This document shows, in pieces, positions 22,971 to 33,240 of a stretch of 64,000 nucleotides of DNA (within the stretch, counting starts at the first letter, position 1; every line of letters starts with the position of its first letter). Source of the DNA: Gammaproteobacteria bacterium (GTDB lineage Bacteria > Pseudomonadota > Gammaproteobacteria > Thiohalomonadales > Thiohalomonadaceae); NCBI GenBank assembly GCA_024709225.1, contig JANJXC010000073.1:55877-119876 (forward strand), written 5' to 3'. Below the pieces are notes generated by a model that saw nothing but the letters and a program-made list of their open reading frames with translations, did no database searches and was not told where the DNA came from. Both the position numbers and the translations under genes were made by a program.

Positions 22971-23240
22971 ATGTCTCTGAACGCCACCCAGAAAGCTGAA
23001 ATCGTCCAGGATCACGGCAAGGCCGCGACCGACACCGGTTCCGCCGAAGTACAGATCGCCCTGCTGTCCGCCCGCATCGACGACCTGTCCGGCCACTTCA
23101 AGGAACACACCCACGATCACCACTCGCGCCAGGGTCTGCTGCGCATGGTGAGCAAGCGCCGCAAGCTGCTCGACTACCTGAAGGGTAAGGACATCGAGCG
23201 CTACCGCGCCATTGTTGCCCGCCTCGGTCTGCGCAAGTAA
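22971..23240 (+). CDS. rpsO: 30S ribosomal protein S15
   Basis: [51 protein letters not shown]. Confidence 0.98.
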   Translation: MSLNATQKAEIVQDHGKAATDTGSAEVQIALLSARIDDLSGHFKEHTHDHHSRQGLLRMVSKRRKLLDYLKGKDIERYRAIVARLGLRK

Positions 23241-23281
23241 TCCACGGCCGCACCGGCCCCGCCACCAGAAGGGAATACGAC

Positions 23282-25369
23282 GTGACTCCAGTTGTAAAAG
23301 AATTCAAATACGGCGATCGAACCGTTCGTCTGGAAACCGGCGAGATAGCACGTCAGGCCTCTGGCGCCGTCATGGTGAGCATGGGCGACACGGTGGTGCT
23401 GGTGACGGCTGTGGCCATTGCGGAGGCCGTGGAAGGCCGTGACTTCTTCCCCCTCACGGTCAACTACCAGGAGCGCACCTACGCGGCGGGCAAGATCCCC
23501 GGCGGTTTCTTCCGCCGTGAGGGCCGTCCCACCGAGAAGGAAACCCTGACCTCCCGCCTGATCGATCGTCCGCTGCGTCCGCTGTTCCCGGAAGGTTTTA
23601 CCAACGAAGTCCAGGTTATCGCCACCGTCGTGTCCCTGGACCCGGAGATCGATCCGGACATCCCGTCGATGATCGGTGCCTCCGCCGCCCTGTGCCTGGC
23701 CGGCGTGCCGTTCAAGGGCCCCATCGGCGGCGCCCGCGTCGGCTACAAGGATGGCCAGTACCTGCTCAACCCGAGCCTGACCGCCCTGCAGACCTCCGAG
23801 CTGGACCTGGTGGTGGCCGGTACCGCCAATGCCGTGCTGATGGTGGAGTCGGAGGCACGCGAGCTGTCGGAAGAGGTGATGCTGGGTGCGGTGATCTTCG
23901 GTCACGACCAGATGCAGACGGTGATCAAGGCGATCAACGAGCTGGTGGCGGAGGCCAAGGTCGCGTCCTGGAACTGGCAGGCGCCGGCGGCGGATACCAC
24001 CCTGAAGTCCCGCGTTGCTGAACTGGGTGAGGCTGCGTTCAGCGAGGCATACACCATCAAGGAAAAGCAGGCGCGCTACAGCCGCCTGAACGAGATCCGC
24101 AGCGGTATCATGAGCAAGCTCACCGGCGAAGGCGCCGATCCCTGCTTCCCGGCAGAGAAGGTGCGCGTGGCCATCGAGACCCTGGAATACAACACCGTGC
24201 GCGGCAGCATCCTGGCCGGCAAGCCGCGTATCGACGGCCGCGATACCCGCACCGTGCGTCCGATCACCATCCGTACCGGCGTACTGCCGCGTACCCACGG
24301 TTCCGCACTGTTCACCCGTGGCGAGACCCAGGCCCTGGTGGTGGCGACCCTGGGCACGGCCCGCGATGCGCAGGTCATCGATGCCATCGAAGGCGAGCGC
24401 AAAGAGTCGTTCATGCTGCACTACAACTTCCCGCCGTACTGCGTCGGCGAGACCGGCATGGTGGGCAGCCCGAAGCGCCGCGAGATCGGTCACGGCCGTC
24501 TGGCCAAGCGTGGCGTGCAGGCCGTGATGCCGACCATGGAGACCTTCCCCTACACCGTGCGTGTGGTGTCCGAGATCACCGAGTCCAACGGCTCCAGCTC
24601 CATGGCCTCGGTATGCGGCTCCAGCCTGGCGCTGATGGATGCCGGCGTGCCCGTCAAGGCACCGGTGGCCGGCGTGGCCATGGGCCTGATCAAGGAGGGC
24701 GACAAGTTCGCCATCCTCACCGACATCATGGGCGACGAGGATCACCTCGGCGACATGGACTTCAAGGTGGCCGGTACCGAAAGCGGCGTCAGCGCGCTGC
24801 AGATGGACATCAAGATCGACGGCATCACCCGCGAGATCATGGAAGCCGCCCTGAAGCAGGCGCGCGAAGGCCGCCTGCACATCCTCGGCGAGATGAACAA
24901 GGCGCTGTCCAAGCCGCGCGAGCAGATGTCCGATTTTGCGCCGCGCTACGAGACCTTCAAGATCAACCCGGACAAGATCCGCGACGTCATCGGCAAGGGC
25001 GGCGCCACCATCCGTGCCCTCACCGAGGAGACCGGCACCAGCATCGACATCAGCGATGACGGTACCGTCAAGATCGCCTCGGTGGACGGTGCCGCCGGCA
25101 AGGAAGCGCGCCGCCGCATCGAGCAGCTGACCGCCGACGTGGAAGTGGGCATGGTCTACGAAGGCCGCGTGGCCAAGCTGATGGACTTCGGCGCCTTCGT
25201 CACCATCCTGCCGGGCAAGGACGGTCTGGTGCATATCTCCCAGATTTCCGACGAGCGCGTCGAGAAGGTGAGCGACAAGCTGGCCGAAGGTGACCTGATC
25301 AAGGTGAAGGTGCTGGAAGTGGACAAGCAGGGGCGCATCCGCCTGTCCATGAAGGCGCTGGCGGAATAA
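23282..25369 (+). CDS. pnp: Polyribonucleotide nucleotidyltransferase
   Basis: Two RNase PH repeats, [17 protein letters not shown] and S1 domains; after rpsO; GTG start. Confidence 0.97.
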   Translation: MTPVVKEFKYGDRTVRLETGEIARQASGAVMVSMGDTVVLVTAVAIAEAVEGRDFFPLTVNYQERTYAAGKIPGGFFRREGRPTEKETLTSRLIDRPLRPLFPEGFTNEVQVIATVVSLDPEIDPDIPSMIGASAALCLAGVPFKGPIGGARVGYKDGQYLLNPSLTALQTSELDLVVAGTANAVLMVESEARELSEEVMLGAVIFGHDQMQTVIKAINELVAEAKVASWNWQAPAADTTLKSRVAELGEAAFSEAYTIKEKQARYSRLNEIRSGIMSKLTGEGADPCFPAEKVRVAIETLEYNTVRGSILAGKPRIDGRDTRTVRPITIRTGVLPRTHGSALFTRGETQALVVATLGTARDAQVIDAIEGERKESFMLHYNFPPYCVGETGMVGSPKRREIGHGRLAKRGVQAVMPTMETFPYTVRVVSEITESNGSSSMASVCGSSLALMDAGVPVKAPVAGVAMGLIKEGDKFAILTDIMGDEDHLGDMDFKVAGTESGVSALQMDIKIDGITREIMEAALKQAREGRLHILGEMNKALSKPREQMSDFAPRYETFKINPDKIRDVIGKGGATIRALTEETGTSIDISDDGTVKIASVDGAAGKEARRRIEQLTADVEVGMVYEGRVAKLMDFGAFVTILPGKDGLVHISQISDERVEKVSDKLAEGDLIKVKVLEVDKQGRIRLSMKALAE

Positions 25370-25395
25370 ATCTCCGCGCCGAAAGCAATGCACGG

Positions 25396-25420
25396 AAGGG
25401 GCCGCAAGGCCCCTTTTGTT
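25396..25420 (+). terminator. Terminator after pnp
   Basis: AAGGGGCC-GCAA-GGCCCCTTTTG. Confidence 0.85.
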
Positions 25421-25471
25421 TGTGCAGTGCCCCAGGCCTGCCGTGCATAAGGCGCACACACGCACAATTTC

Positions 25472-26014
25472 ATGGAACGACTGTATAAATTCAGCGACTT
25501 CTTCACCCCCCACCTGCGCCTGATCCTGGCGCTGCTGTGTGCTGCCCTGACGCTGATGTTGGTCTCCCATGCCTCTCCCTGGACGGCCGCACCGCTGCTG
25601 TGCGCGCTGCTGCTGCTGTGGGACTACATCCGCAACAGCGGTGTATGGATCGGTTTTCGCGCCTTCCGCCAGGGCCATCTGCCACGCGTGCGGCGCAGCC
25701 TGGCGAGCGTGCGCTGGCCGCAGTTGCTGTCGCGCCGCAGTCGCGCCTATTACCACTGGCTGCGCGGGGTGCTGGAGGCCGCCGACGGCCGCCTGCAGGC
25801 GGCGCGGGTGCACCTGCTGGTGGCGGCGACCGGCGCCCTGCGCACCGAGAATGATCGCAGCCTGGTGCAATGCCTGCTGGCGGAACTGGCCCTGCAGGAA
25901 GGCAACAACACGGCAGCGGCGGAGCATGTGCGCCTGGCCAATGCGCTGGGACATCATGGCGAGGTGGCGCGCATCATCACCGCCTTGCGGAGGCGGCTGG
26001 ATGGCCCGGCCTGA
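25472..26014 (+). CDS. Membrane-anchored hypothetical protein with TPR-like C-terminus
   Basis: N-terminal TM segments, helical repeat-like region LVQCLLAELALQEGNNTAAAEHVRLANALGHH. Confidence 0.6.
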   Translation: MERLYKFSDFFTPHLRLILALLCAALTLMLVSHASPWTAAPLLCALLLLWDYIRNSGVWIGFRAFRQGHLPRVRRSLASVRWPQLLSRRSRAYYHWLRGVLEAADGRLQAARVHLLVAATGALRTENDRSLVQCLLAELALQEGNNTAAAEHVRLANALGHHGEVARIITALRRRLDGPA

Positions 26015-26333
26015 AACCTGGTGCCGACTGGAGGATGCGACGCTGCGCCTGCATGGTGAGCTGGATGCGACGGGCATTCCCGCTTTTGCGGCGGAGATTG
26101 CTGCACTGCAGCCCATGTCCGGTCCACTGCTGCTCGAGTTGGCTGATTTCGATATCGCCGACGGCATGGCGGCGGTGGCCGCCGTCAACGCCGTCCGTCA
26201 CCTGGCACGTGGTCGCCATCTTGTGCTGCGGGCCGCGCCGCAGTTGCTGGCCCACAATCTGTATCGTGTCGGCGACCTGGAAGGCGGCAGCCTGGTGCTG
26301 GAGGCGACCCGTGAGGAAGAACCCTTCGGTTGA
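26001..26333 (+). CDS. STAS-like small protein
   Basis: ATG at 26001 overlapping the previous gene; LRLHGELDATGIPAFAAEI...LLLELADFDIADGMAAVAAVNAVRHL resembles a STAS fold pattern. Confidence 0.5.
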   Translation: MARPETWCRLEDATLRLHGELDATGIPAFAAEIAALQPMSGPLLLELADFDIADGMAAVAAVNAVRHLARGRHLVLRAAPQLLAHNLYRVGDLEGGSLVLEATREEEPFG

Positions 26334-26499
26334 GCCAGCCCCGGCGTAGCTGTCGCGGTGGATACGGTTTGGCTAAAATCGACGCGGTACATCAGCGCGC
26401 TGTCGAGGCGCATCGCGTCGCCCGGGCGCTACTGTGCGGGCACCGCATGGTATGGCAGCGTCCTGATGTCTTCGCCCGCTGTCGCTACTCGCGAGGAAA

Positions 26500-27084
26500 A
26501 TGACCATGGCACTGACCCCTTCCACCATGCTGGAGCTGGGTACCCCGGCGCCGGATTTCGATTTGCCGGAGCCGGCCAGCGGCGGCACAGTCAGCCGCCG
26601 GCAGTTTGCCGGCCGGCCGCTGCTGGTGGTGTTTACCTGCAATCATTGCCCCTATGTCAAACATATCGCGGACGCCTTTGACGACTTTGCCCGCGAGTTC
26701 CAGGGGCGCGGCCTCGCGGTGGTGGCGATCAGCGCCAACGACCCGGCTCACCGGGCCGAAGACGGCCCGGAATTCATGGCGGCGCAGGCCCGCGCCCGCG
26801 GCAACCCGTATCCCTATCTGTTCGACGCCAGCCAGGCGGTGGCCAAGGCCTACCGCGCAGCTTGCACGCCGGATTTCTTTCTGTTCGATGCGACGCACCG
26901 CCTGGTCTACCGCGGTCAGTTCGACGACAGCCGGCCAGGCAACAGCCGTCCGGTGACCGGCAGCGACTTGCGCGATGCAGTGCAGGCGTTGCTGGCCGGC
27001 GTGCCGCTAACTGAGGAGCAGCGCCCCAGCATCGGCTGCAACATCAAGTGGCAGCCGGGCAATGAGCCGGATTACTTTGGTTGA
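26500..27084 (+). CDS. Thioredoxin/peroxiredoxin-family protein
   Basis: APDFDLPEPASGG, VVFTCNHCPYVKHIADAFDDFARE. Confidence 0.8.
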   Translation: MTMALTPSTMLELGTPAPDFDLPEPASGGTVSRRQFAGRPLLVVFTCNHCPYVKHIADAFDDFAREFQGRGLAVVAISANDPAHRAEDGPEFMAAQARARGNPYPYLFDASQAVAKAYRAACTPDFFLFDATHRLVYRGQFDDSRPGNSRPVTGSDLRDAVQALLAGVPLTEEQRPSIGCNIKWQPGNEPDYFG

Positions 27085-27347
27085 TGAGGCTGTCTGATCT
27101 CGCATAGATCAAAAAACATGCCTGCATATCGTGTACATCACCGTGCTGCAGGACGGTTGCGCCGGCCTTGCATTGCACGGCTGTAAACCGTGGCGTAGAC
27201 TCAAAACAGTGAGCAGCTCCGCGGTTAACTTAATGCTCATGCGGCGCAGGCAGACGTACCACACGACGTTCGCCGGCGCGGGCCGGACAATAACCAATAA
27301 AGTAACCGGGCGGGCGCGGCGCACGGCGTAGCGGTGCGGGTGCGTCC

Positions 27348-30233
27348 ATGCGTTTGCAGACCAAGTTGCTGGCGGTATTCGGTGCGGTGTTCCTCAGTCT
27401 TTATCTGGCTGTGGAGTACCACCAATATCGGCAGAATCGCGCCGCCATCGTCGCGCAGCTGCTCGACGAGGCCGAAGTGATCGCCGGAACCCTGCAGGCC
27501 GTGCGCCGGGTCTATCAGCATCAGTTCATTGCCAGCGGTCTGCCGGTGAACGATGCCACCATCGGTTTTCTTCCTGCCCATGCCATGCCGCGCATCTCCG
27601 CAGAATTTCTGCACTTCGTACGTACCGGCCTGTCATTCAACAATGTCTCCGATCGCGCGCGCAATGCGCACAATGCGGCGGACAGTGTCGAGCTCGAGGC
27701 CATCAATTATTTCCGCGCTGATGTGGAGGCAACCTCGCGCATGGTGCCGTTCACCAGCGCCGATGGACGCCATTTCTACCATTACGCCAAGCCGTTGCGC
27801 ATCGAGCAGTACTGCCTGCAATGTCATGGCAGCAGGCAGGATGCGCCGGACACCATACGCGCACAGTATGACAGCGGATTTGACTATCAACTGGGCGATG
27901 TGCGGGGCATTCTCAGCATAAAATTGCCGGCCGATGAGCTGGAAAAACGTGTGGCTGCACGCCAGTACCGCGAGATGGGAACGCGACTGGCGGTGTTTGC
28001 CGCGGCCTTTGTGCTGCTGTCCCTCTTGCTCAAGCATGTGGTGGTGCGTCGGTTGGCGCAGCTCAAGGGGCAGATGCAACGTCTGCGCGACGGGGACTAT
28101 GCCGCACGGGTCTCCCTGGCCGGGGAGGATGAGCTGGCCGAGCTGGCCCAGTCCTTCAATGCCATGGCTGATGCCGTCGCCGCCGGCAATACCCAGATAG
28201 AACATGAGCGCGTGTTTTTGCAGACCGTCATCGACGGTGCCCTCGACCCCATCATGGTGATCGCCGACGATTACCAGGTGTTGATGATGAACCGGGCGGC
28301 GCGGCGCTATTTGCGGCACGGTGAGGATTTGCCGCTGCGCTGCCACCGGGTGTCGCACAACCAGGATCAGCCCTGTGGCGGCAACGGCCACCCCTGCCCG
28401 CTGGACGAGGTGCGGCGCACCCTGCGGCCGGTGACCATGGTGCATGAACATGTACTGGCCGATGGCAGCCGCCGCCTGTTCGAACTGGAGGCGACGCCGC
28501 TGCTGGATGAACGCGGCACCTTCAAGGGCATCATCGAAACCTCACGCGATATCACCGATCGTGTGCGTGCGGAGGAACGCCTGCGCAAGCTGTCGCAGGC
28601 GGTGGAGCAGAGCCCGGTATCGGTGATCATCACCGATCTGAACGGCGCCATCGAATACGTCAATCCAAAATTCGAAGAGGTGACCGGTTACCGGCTGGAA
28701 GAAGTGCAGGGCAGCAATCCGCGCGTGCTCAAGAGCGGCCATACCGCCTCGGCCGAGTACCGTACCTTGTGGGAGACCATCAAGCGCGGCGATATCTGGC
28801 GCGGCGAATTCCTTAACCGGCGCAAGAACGGTGAATTGTTCTGGGAATACGCCTCCATCTCCCCCATCCGCAACGCGCAGGGTGACGTGGACCATTTCCT
28901 GGCGGTCAAGGAAGACATCACGGTGCGCAAGGAGTACGAACAGCGGCTGTTGCATCAGGAGAGCTACGATGCCCTCACGGAGCTGCCCAATCGCATGCTG
29001 GCGGCCGACCGCGTTGGTCAGGCGGTGGTGCATGCGCGGCGTGAAGGGCGCCGGGTCGGTGTGGTGTCACTGTACCTCGATAACTTCAAGAACATCAACG
29101 ACAGCCTCGGACACGGCAGCGGTGATGAAGTGCTGCTGCAGCTGGCGCGCCGCCTCGTCGCGGCCATGCGCGAGGGGGATACGGTGGCCCGTCTCGGCGG
29201 CGACGAATTCCTCATCGTATTGGCCGAGCTGGCGACGCCCGAGGACGCCGAGCGCGTGCTGGACAAGGTGCGGACGGTGTTTGAACGGCCGTTCCTGGTG
29301 GAGGACAAGAGTATTTACCTCACCCCCAGCATGGGGGTGACCGTGGCGCCTGACGACAGCGAGGATGTGCATATTCTGTTGCGCAATGCCGATGCCGCGC
29401 TGCATCGTGCCAAGGAATTGGGACGCAACATGACGCAGTTCTTTACCCCGGAGATGAATGAGCGCGCCATCAAGCGGCTGGAGCTGGAACTGCAGCTGCG
29501 TCATGCCCAGGAGCGCGGCGAGCTGTCGCTGCATTATCAGCCGCAGGTGATCAGCGGCAGCGGACGGGTGATCGGCGCCGAGGCCCTGTTGCGCTGGCAG
29601 CATCCGTCGTTTGGCGCCGTCAGTCCCGAGCGCTTCATTCCGTTGGCCGAGGAGACCGGTCTGATTGTGTCCATGGGGCGCTGGGTTCTGGAAACGGCTT
29701 GCCGCGAGGCGGTTGCCTGGCCGCAGCCGCTGCGGGTGAGCGTGAATGTTTCCTCACGCCAATTCCGCGACGGCGACCTGGTGGAAACGGTGTTGCAGGT
29801 GCTGAACGATACCGGTCTGGCGCCGGAGCGGCTGGAGCTGGAGGTGACCGAAAGCCTGCTGCTGCAGGATATGGAGGGGACGGCGCAGATCCTCGAGCGC
29901 CTGCAGTTGCTCGGTGTGCGCATCGCCCTGGATGACTTCGGTACCGGCTATTCTTCGCTCTCCTACCTCAAGCGTTTTCCCTTTGGGGTGCTCAAGATCG
30001 ATCGCAGTTTCGTCAACGATATCATCGATGACCCCGATGATGCGGCGTTATGCGAGGCCATTATCCAGATGGCACATGTGCTCAATCTCAAGGTGATTGC
30101 CGAGGGCGTGGAAACGGCTGAACAGATGGAATACCTCGCGGCCCGCGGTGTCGATCTGGTGCAAGGTTATTACTACAGCCGGCCCCTGCCGGCCGCGGAG
30201 TTCCTGCTCTATCTGGCGCGAAATGACCAGTGA
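27348..30233 (+). CDS. Diguanylate cyclase/phosphodiesterase: DUF3365-like c-heme sensor, HAMP, PAS, PAS, GGDEF, EAL
   Basis: YCLQCHGSRQDAPDTIRAQY heme motif; HAMP; PAS; RLGGDEF with upstream RxxD; EALLRW and C-terminal EAL motifs. Confidence 0.9.
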   Translation: MRLQTKLLAVFGAVFLSLYLAVEYHQYRQNRAAIVAQLLDEAEVIAGTLQAVRRVYQHQFIASGLPVNDATIGFLPAHAMPRISAEFLHFVRTGLSFNNVSDRARNAHNAADSVELEAINYFRADVEATSRMVPFTSADGRHFYHYAKPLRIEQYCLQCHGSRQDAPDTIRAQYDSGFDYQLGDVRGILSIKLPADELEKRVAARQYREMGTRLAVFAAAFVLLSLLLKHVVVRRLAQLKGQMQRLRDGDYAARVSLAGEDELAELAQSFNAMADAVAAGNTQIEHERVFLQTVIDGALDPIMVIADDYQVLMMNRAARRYLRHGEDLPLRCHRVSHNQDQPCGGNGHPCPLDEVRRTLRPVTMVHEHVLADGSRRLFELEATPLLDERGTFKGIIETSRDITDRVRAEERLRKLSQAVEQSPVSVIITDLNGAIEYVNPKFEEVTGYRLEEVQGSNPRVLKSGHTASAEYRTLWETIKRGDIWRGEFLNRRKNGELFWEYASISPIRNAQGDVDHFLAVKEDITVRKEYEQRLLHQESYDALTELPNRMLAADRVGQAVVHARREGRRVGVVSLYLDNFKNINDSLGHGSGDEVLLQLARRLVAAMREGDTVARLGGDEFLIVLAELATPEDAERVLDKVRTVFERPFLVEDKSIYLTPSMGVTVAPDDSEDVHILLRNADAALHRAKELGRNMTQFFTPEMNERAIKRLELELQLRHAQERGELSLHYQPQVISGSGRVIGAEALLRWQHPSFGAVSPERFIPLAEETGLIVSMGRWVLETACREAVAWPQPLRVSVNVSSRQFRDGDLVETVLQVLNDTGLAPERLELEVTESLLLQDMEGTAQILERLQLLGVRIALDDFGTGYSSLSYLKRFPFGVLKIDRSFVNDIIDDPDDAALCEAIIQMAHVLNLKVIAEGVETAEQMEYLAARGVDLVQGYYYSRPLPAAEFLLYLARNDQ

Positions 30234-30320
30234 CAAGTGGCAGATGTTTTTATGTCAACTTGAAACTGTTTCGGCTCCGGCGTAGCCTGCAATTCATTCG
30301 ATGAATTACCTTGATGCACC

Positions 30321-30911
30321 ATGGGAAAATCACACGACATCCGCCGTCAGGAAATCGTCGAGGCGACCCTTGCACTGGCGGCCGAGCAGGGATTGAGGAA
30401 TCTCACTACCCAGGCCATCGCCGAGCGGGTGGGCATCGCGCAGCCGACGATCTTCCGCCATTTCGCCAGCCGTGATGCCATCTTTGCTGCCGTGATCGGC
30501 TGGGTGGCGGAAAACCTGTTTTACGTGCTGGAGCAGCTGGAGCACGATCCGGCTCCGCCGGACGAGCGGCTGCGCCGCCTGCTGCAAAGACAACTGGCTT
30601 TCATCGGCAAGCGTCGCGGCATCCCGCGGGTGGTGTTTTCCGACCGCCTGCAAGTGGAGTCGCCGGCACTCAAGGCAGCGGTGCGCGAGATCTACCAGCA
30701 TCTGCTCGGCCGCATCGCCCGCTTGCTGGAGGAGGGGCGGACGTGCGGCTGTTTCCGCGCCGATCTCCAGCCGGAGCAGGATGCGCGCTACATCGGGGCC
30801 CTGTTGCAGGGGACGATCATGCGCTGGTCGGTGCAGGATTTCTCCTTTCCCCTGGAGGATGAGGCCGAGGCGTTGTGGCGTTTTCTGTGGCCGGCACTGG
30901 AGCGGCGCTAA
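30321..30911 (+). CDS. TetR/AcrR family transcriptional regulator
   Basis: RRQEIVEATLALAAEQGLRNLTTQAIAERVGIAQPTIFRHFASRDAIF. Confidence 0.92.
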   Translation: MGKSHDIRRQEIVEATLALAAEQGLRNLTTQAIAERVGIAQPTIFRHFASRDAIFAAVIGWVAENLFYVLEQLEHDPAPPDERLRRLLQRQLAFIGKRRGIPRVVFSDRLQVESPALKAAVREIYQHLLGRIARLLEEGRTCGCFRADLQPEQDARYIGALLQGTIMRWSVQDFSFPLEDEAEALWRFLWPALERR

Positions 30912-30977
30912 GGCCATGTCCCGGCCCGGCTGTTCCGGCCCTGGCGGCACCTACCCCTTGGATTTGCGAGTGAGCCT

Positions 30978-32381
30978 ATGAAGATCAGCTTTCATGGTGC
31001 GGCAGGCGAGGTGACCGGATCCTGCTATCTGGTGGAGACCGCGCAGGTCAAGTTTCTGGTGGACTGCGGCATGTTTCAGGGACCGCCGGAGCACGAGGCA
31101 CGCAACCGCCGCGCCTTTCCTTTCGATCCAAGGCATATCGATTTTGTCCTGCTCACCCACGCCCATATCGATCACAGCGGCCTGCTGCCCAAGCTGGTGC
31201 TGGATGGCTTCAAGGGCCCGATCTACACCACCGCCGCTACCGCCGATCTGCTGGCGGTGATGCTGCCGGACAGCGGCCACATCCAGGAGATGGAGGCGGA
31301 GCGGGCACAACGCTACATCAGGCGCGGCGGCAAGCCGCGCTATCAAAGCGACCGGCCTGTCTATACGGTGCTCGATGCCAAGCGCAGTCTCGAGCAGCTG
31401 GTGCCGCTGGCCTACGATGACGATCTCGAAGCGCACGCCACGGTGCGTTGCCGCTTCCGTGATGCCGGCCATATCCTGGGTTCGTCCATCATTGAGGTCT
31501 GGGTGCAGGAGGGATATCGCCGCACCAAGCTGGTCTTCTCCGGTGATCTGGGACAGCCGCACCGCCCGATCCTGCGCGACCCGACCCTCATCGAGCAGGC
31601 CGATATCCTGCTGGTGGAGTCCACCTACGGCAACCGCCTGCACAAGGACATGGCGGCGACGCTGGACGAGTTCGTCACCGTTGTGAACGATACCCTGCTG
31701 CGCAAGCAGGGCAATGTCATCATCCCGGCCTTTGCCGTGGGACGCACGCAGGAGCTGCTTTATCACTTTCACGAGCTCACCCGCCAGGGCCGCTTCCGCA
31801 ACCTGAACCTGTTTGTCGACTCCCCCATGGCCACCGAGGTGACGCGCATCACCATGCATCATCTGCAGCTGTTCGATGCGGCCGCCAGGGAACTGGCGGC
31901 GTGGCGCGCCGCCGGCCAGGGGTTGCCGGTATTGAAGTTCACCGGCTCCGTGGAGGAGTCGATGGCGCTGAACAACATCCACAGCGGTGCGGTGATCATC
32001 TCCGCCAGCGGCATGTGCGACGGCGGCCGTATCAAGCACCATTTGCGCCATAATCTGGGCCGGCGCGAGAACAGTGTGCTTATCACCGGCTTCCAGGCCG
32101 AGGGCACCCTGGGGCGGCGCCTGGTGGACCGGGCGGCAGCGGTGCGGATCTTTGGTCAGGATGTGCCGGTCCGTGCCGACATCCATACCCTGGGCGGATT
32201 TTCCGCCCATGCCGATCGTGCGGCCTTGCTGCACTGGCTGCGTGCCTTCAGGGAGCCGCCCCACCGGACGTTCGTGGTGCATGGTGAGGCGGCGACGGCG
32301 GCGGTATTTGCAGATGCCCTGCGGCAGGAGTTGGGCTGGAAGGCGCAGGTGCCGGGTTTGGGCGAGCATGTGACCGTCTGA
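30978..32381 (+). CDS. MBL-fold/beta-CASP RNA-processing exonuclease-like protein
   Basis: KISFHGAAGEVTGSCYLVET, LTHAHIDHSGLLP, FSGDLG, SGMCDGGRIKHHL, GGFSAHADRAALLHWL. Confidence 0.9.
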   Translation: MKISFHGAAGEVTGSCYLVETAQVKFLVDCGMFQGPPEHEARNRRAFPFDPRHIDFVLLTHAHIDHSGLLPKLVLDGFKGPIYTTAATADLLAVMLPDSGHIQEMEAERAQRYIRRGGKPRYQSDRPVYTVLDAKRSLEQLVPLAYDDDLEAHATVRCRFRDAGHILGSSIIEVWVQEGYRRTKLVFSGDLGQPHRPILRDPTLIEQADILLVESTYGNRLHKDMAATLDEFVTVVNDTLLRKQGNVIIPAFAVGRTQELLYHFHELTRQGRFRNLNLFVDSPMATEVTRITMHHLQLFDAAARELAAWRAAGQGLPVLKFTGSVEESMALNNIHSGAVIISASGMCDGGRIKHHLRHNLGRRENSVLITGFQAEGTLGRRLVDRAAAVRIFGQDVPVRADIHTLGGFSAHADRAALLHWLRAFREPPHRTFVVHGEAATAAVFADALRQELGWKAQVPGLGEHVTV

Positions 32382-32474
32382 ACCACTGGTGCCAAATACT
32401 GTTGTGTCGCCTGGCCTGTGGCGATTCCGGCGTAGTGATTATTGGGTGGTTGTGTGGAGCAGGAGAGGACAGCA

Positions 32475-33182
32475 ATGAGCAAGCAGGCGCTGGCCATACG
32501 CCATGTGGCTTTCGAGGATGCCGGCAGTTTTGCCGCGGTACTGGAGCAGCGGGGGTATACCCTGCGCTATCTGGAGGCGGGGTATGACGACCTGCGCGGC
32601 CTGGCTGCGCGTGCCGCCGACCTGGTGCTGATACTGGGCGGTCCTATCGGTGCCTATGAGGAGGACAGCTATCCCTTCCTGCGCGATGAGCTGGACTTCA
32701 TTGCCCGGCGCCTGGCCGCGCAGCAACCCATCGTGGGGATTTGTCTCGGGGCGCAGCTGATGGCCCGCGCCCTGGGAGCGCCGGTGTTTCCGGGGCGCAA
32801 CGGCAAGGAGATCGGTTGGGCGCCGCTGCAACTGACCGCAGCGGGTCAGGCCTCCGCCCTGCGTCACCTGGCCGCGGAGCTGACCCCGGTGCTGCACTGG
32901 CACGGCGATACCTTCGATATCCCTGCCGGCGCCGAGCGGCTGGCCGGCAGCAGCCAGTATCCGAACCAGGCCTTCGCCATTGGCCATCACGCCCTGGCGC
33001 TGCAATTCCATCCCGAGGTCACCGCAGCCGGCCTGGAGCGCTGGTTCATCGGCCATGCCTGTGAAATCGGTGCCACCCCGGATATTTCCGTCACGCAGCT
33101 GCGGGCCGCGACCGCCCGCTGGGCAGCGGGCCTGCAATCCCAGGGGCAGCAGATGTTCGGCGCCTGGCTTGAACAGCTATGA
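32475..33182 (+). CDS. Class I glutamine amidotransferase (GMP synthase glutaminase-like)
   Basis: VLILGGPIGAYEEDSYPFL, IVGICLGAQLMARALGA, ALQFHPEVT. Confidence 0.88.
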   Translation: MSKQALAIRHVAFEDAGSFAAVLEQRGYTLRYLEAGYDDLRGLAARAADLVLILGGPIGAYEEDSYPFLRDELDFIARRLAAQQPIVGICLGAQLMARALGAPVFPGRNGKEIGWAPLQLTAAGQASALRHLAAELTPVLHWHGDTFDIPAGAERLAGSSQYPNQAFAIGHHALALQFHPEVTAAGLERWFIGHACEIGATPDISVTQLRAATARWAAGLQSQGQQMFGAWLEQL

Positions 33183-33240
33183 CGTACTGTTCGCGCAGCA
33201 TCCGTCACGCCACGGATCGCGGCAGCTAGCGCAGCGCAGC

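Noticed and set aside
23201-26188. 995-aa minus-strand ORF opposite pnp and following genes
   Set aside because: Antisense artefact; the plus strand encodes pnp.
27085-27347. c-di-GMP riboswitch upstream of the GGDEF-EAL gene
   Set aside because: Looked for GEMM-type conserved segments in the leader; none recognised by eye.
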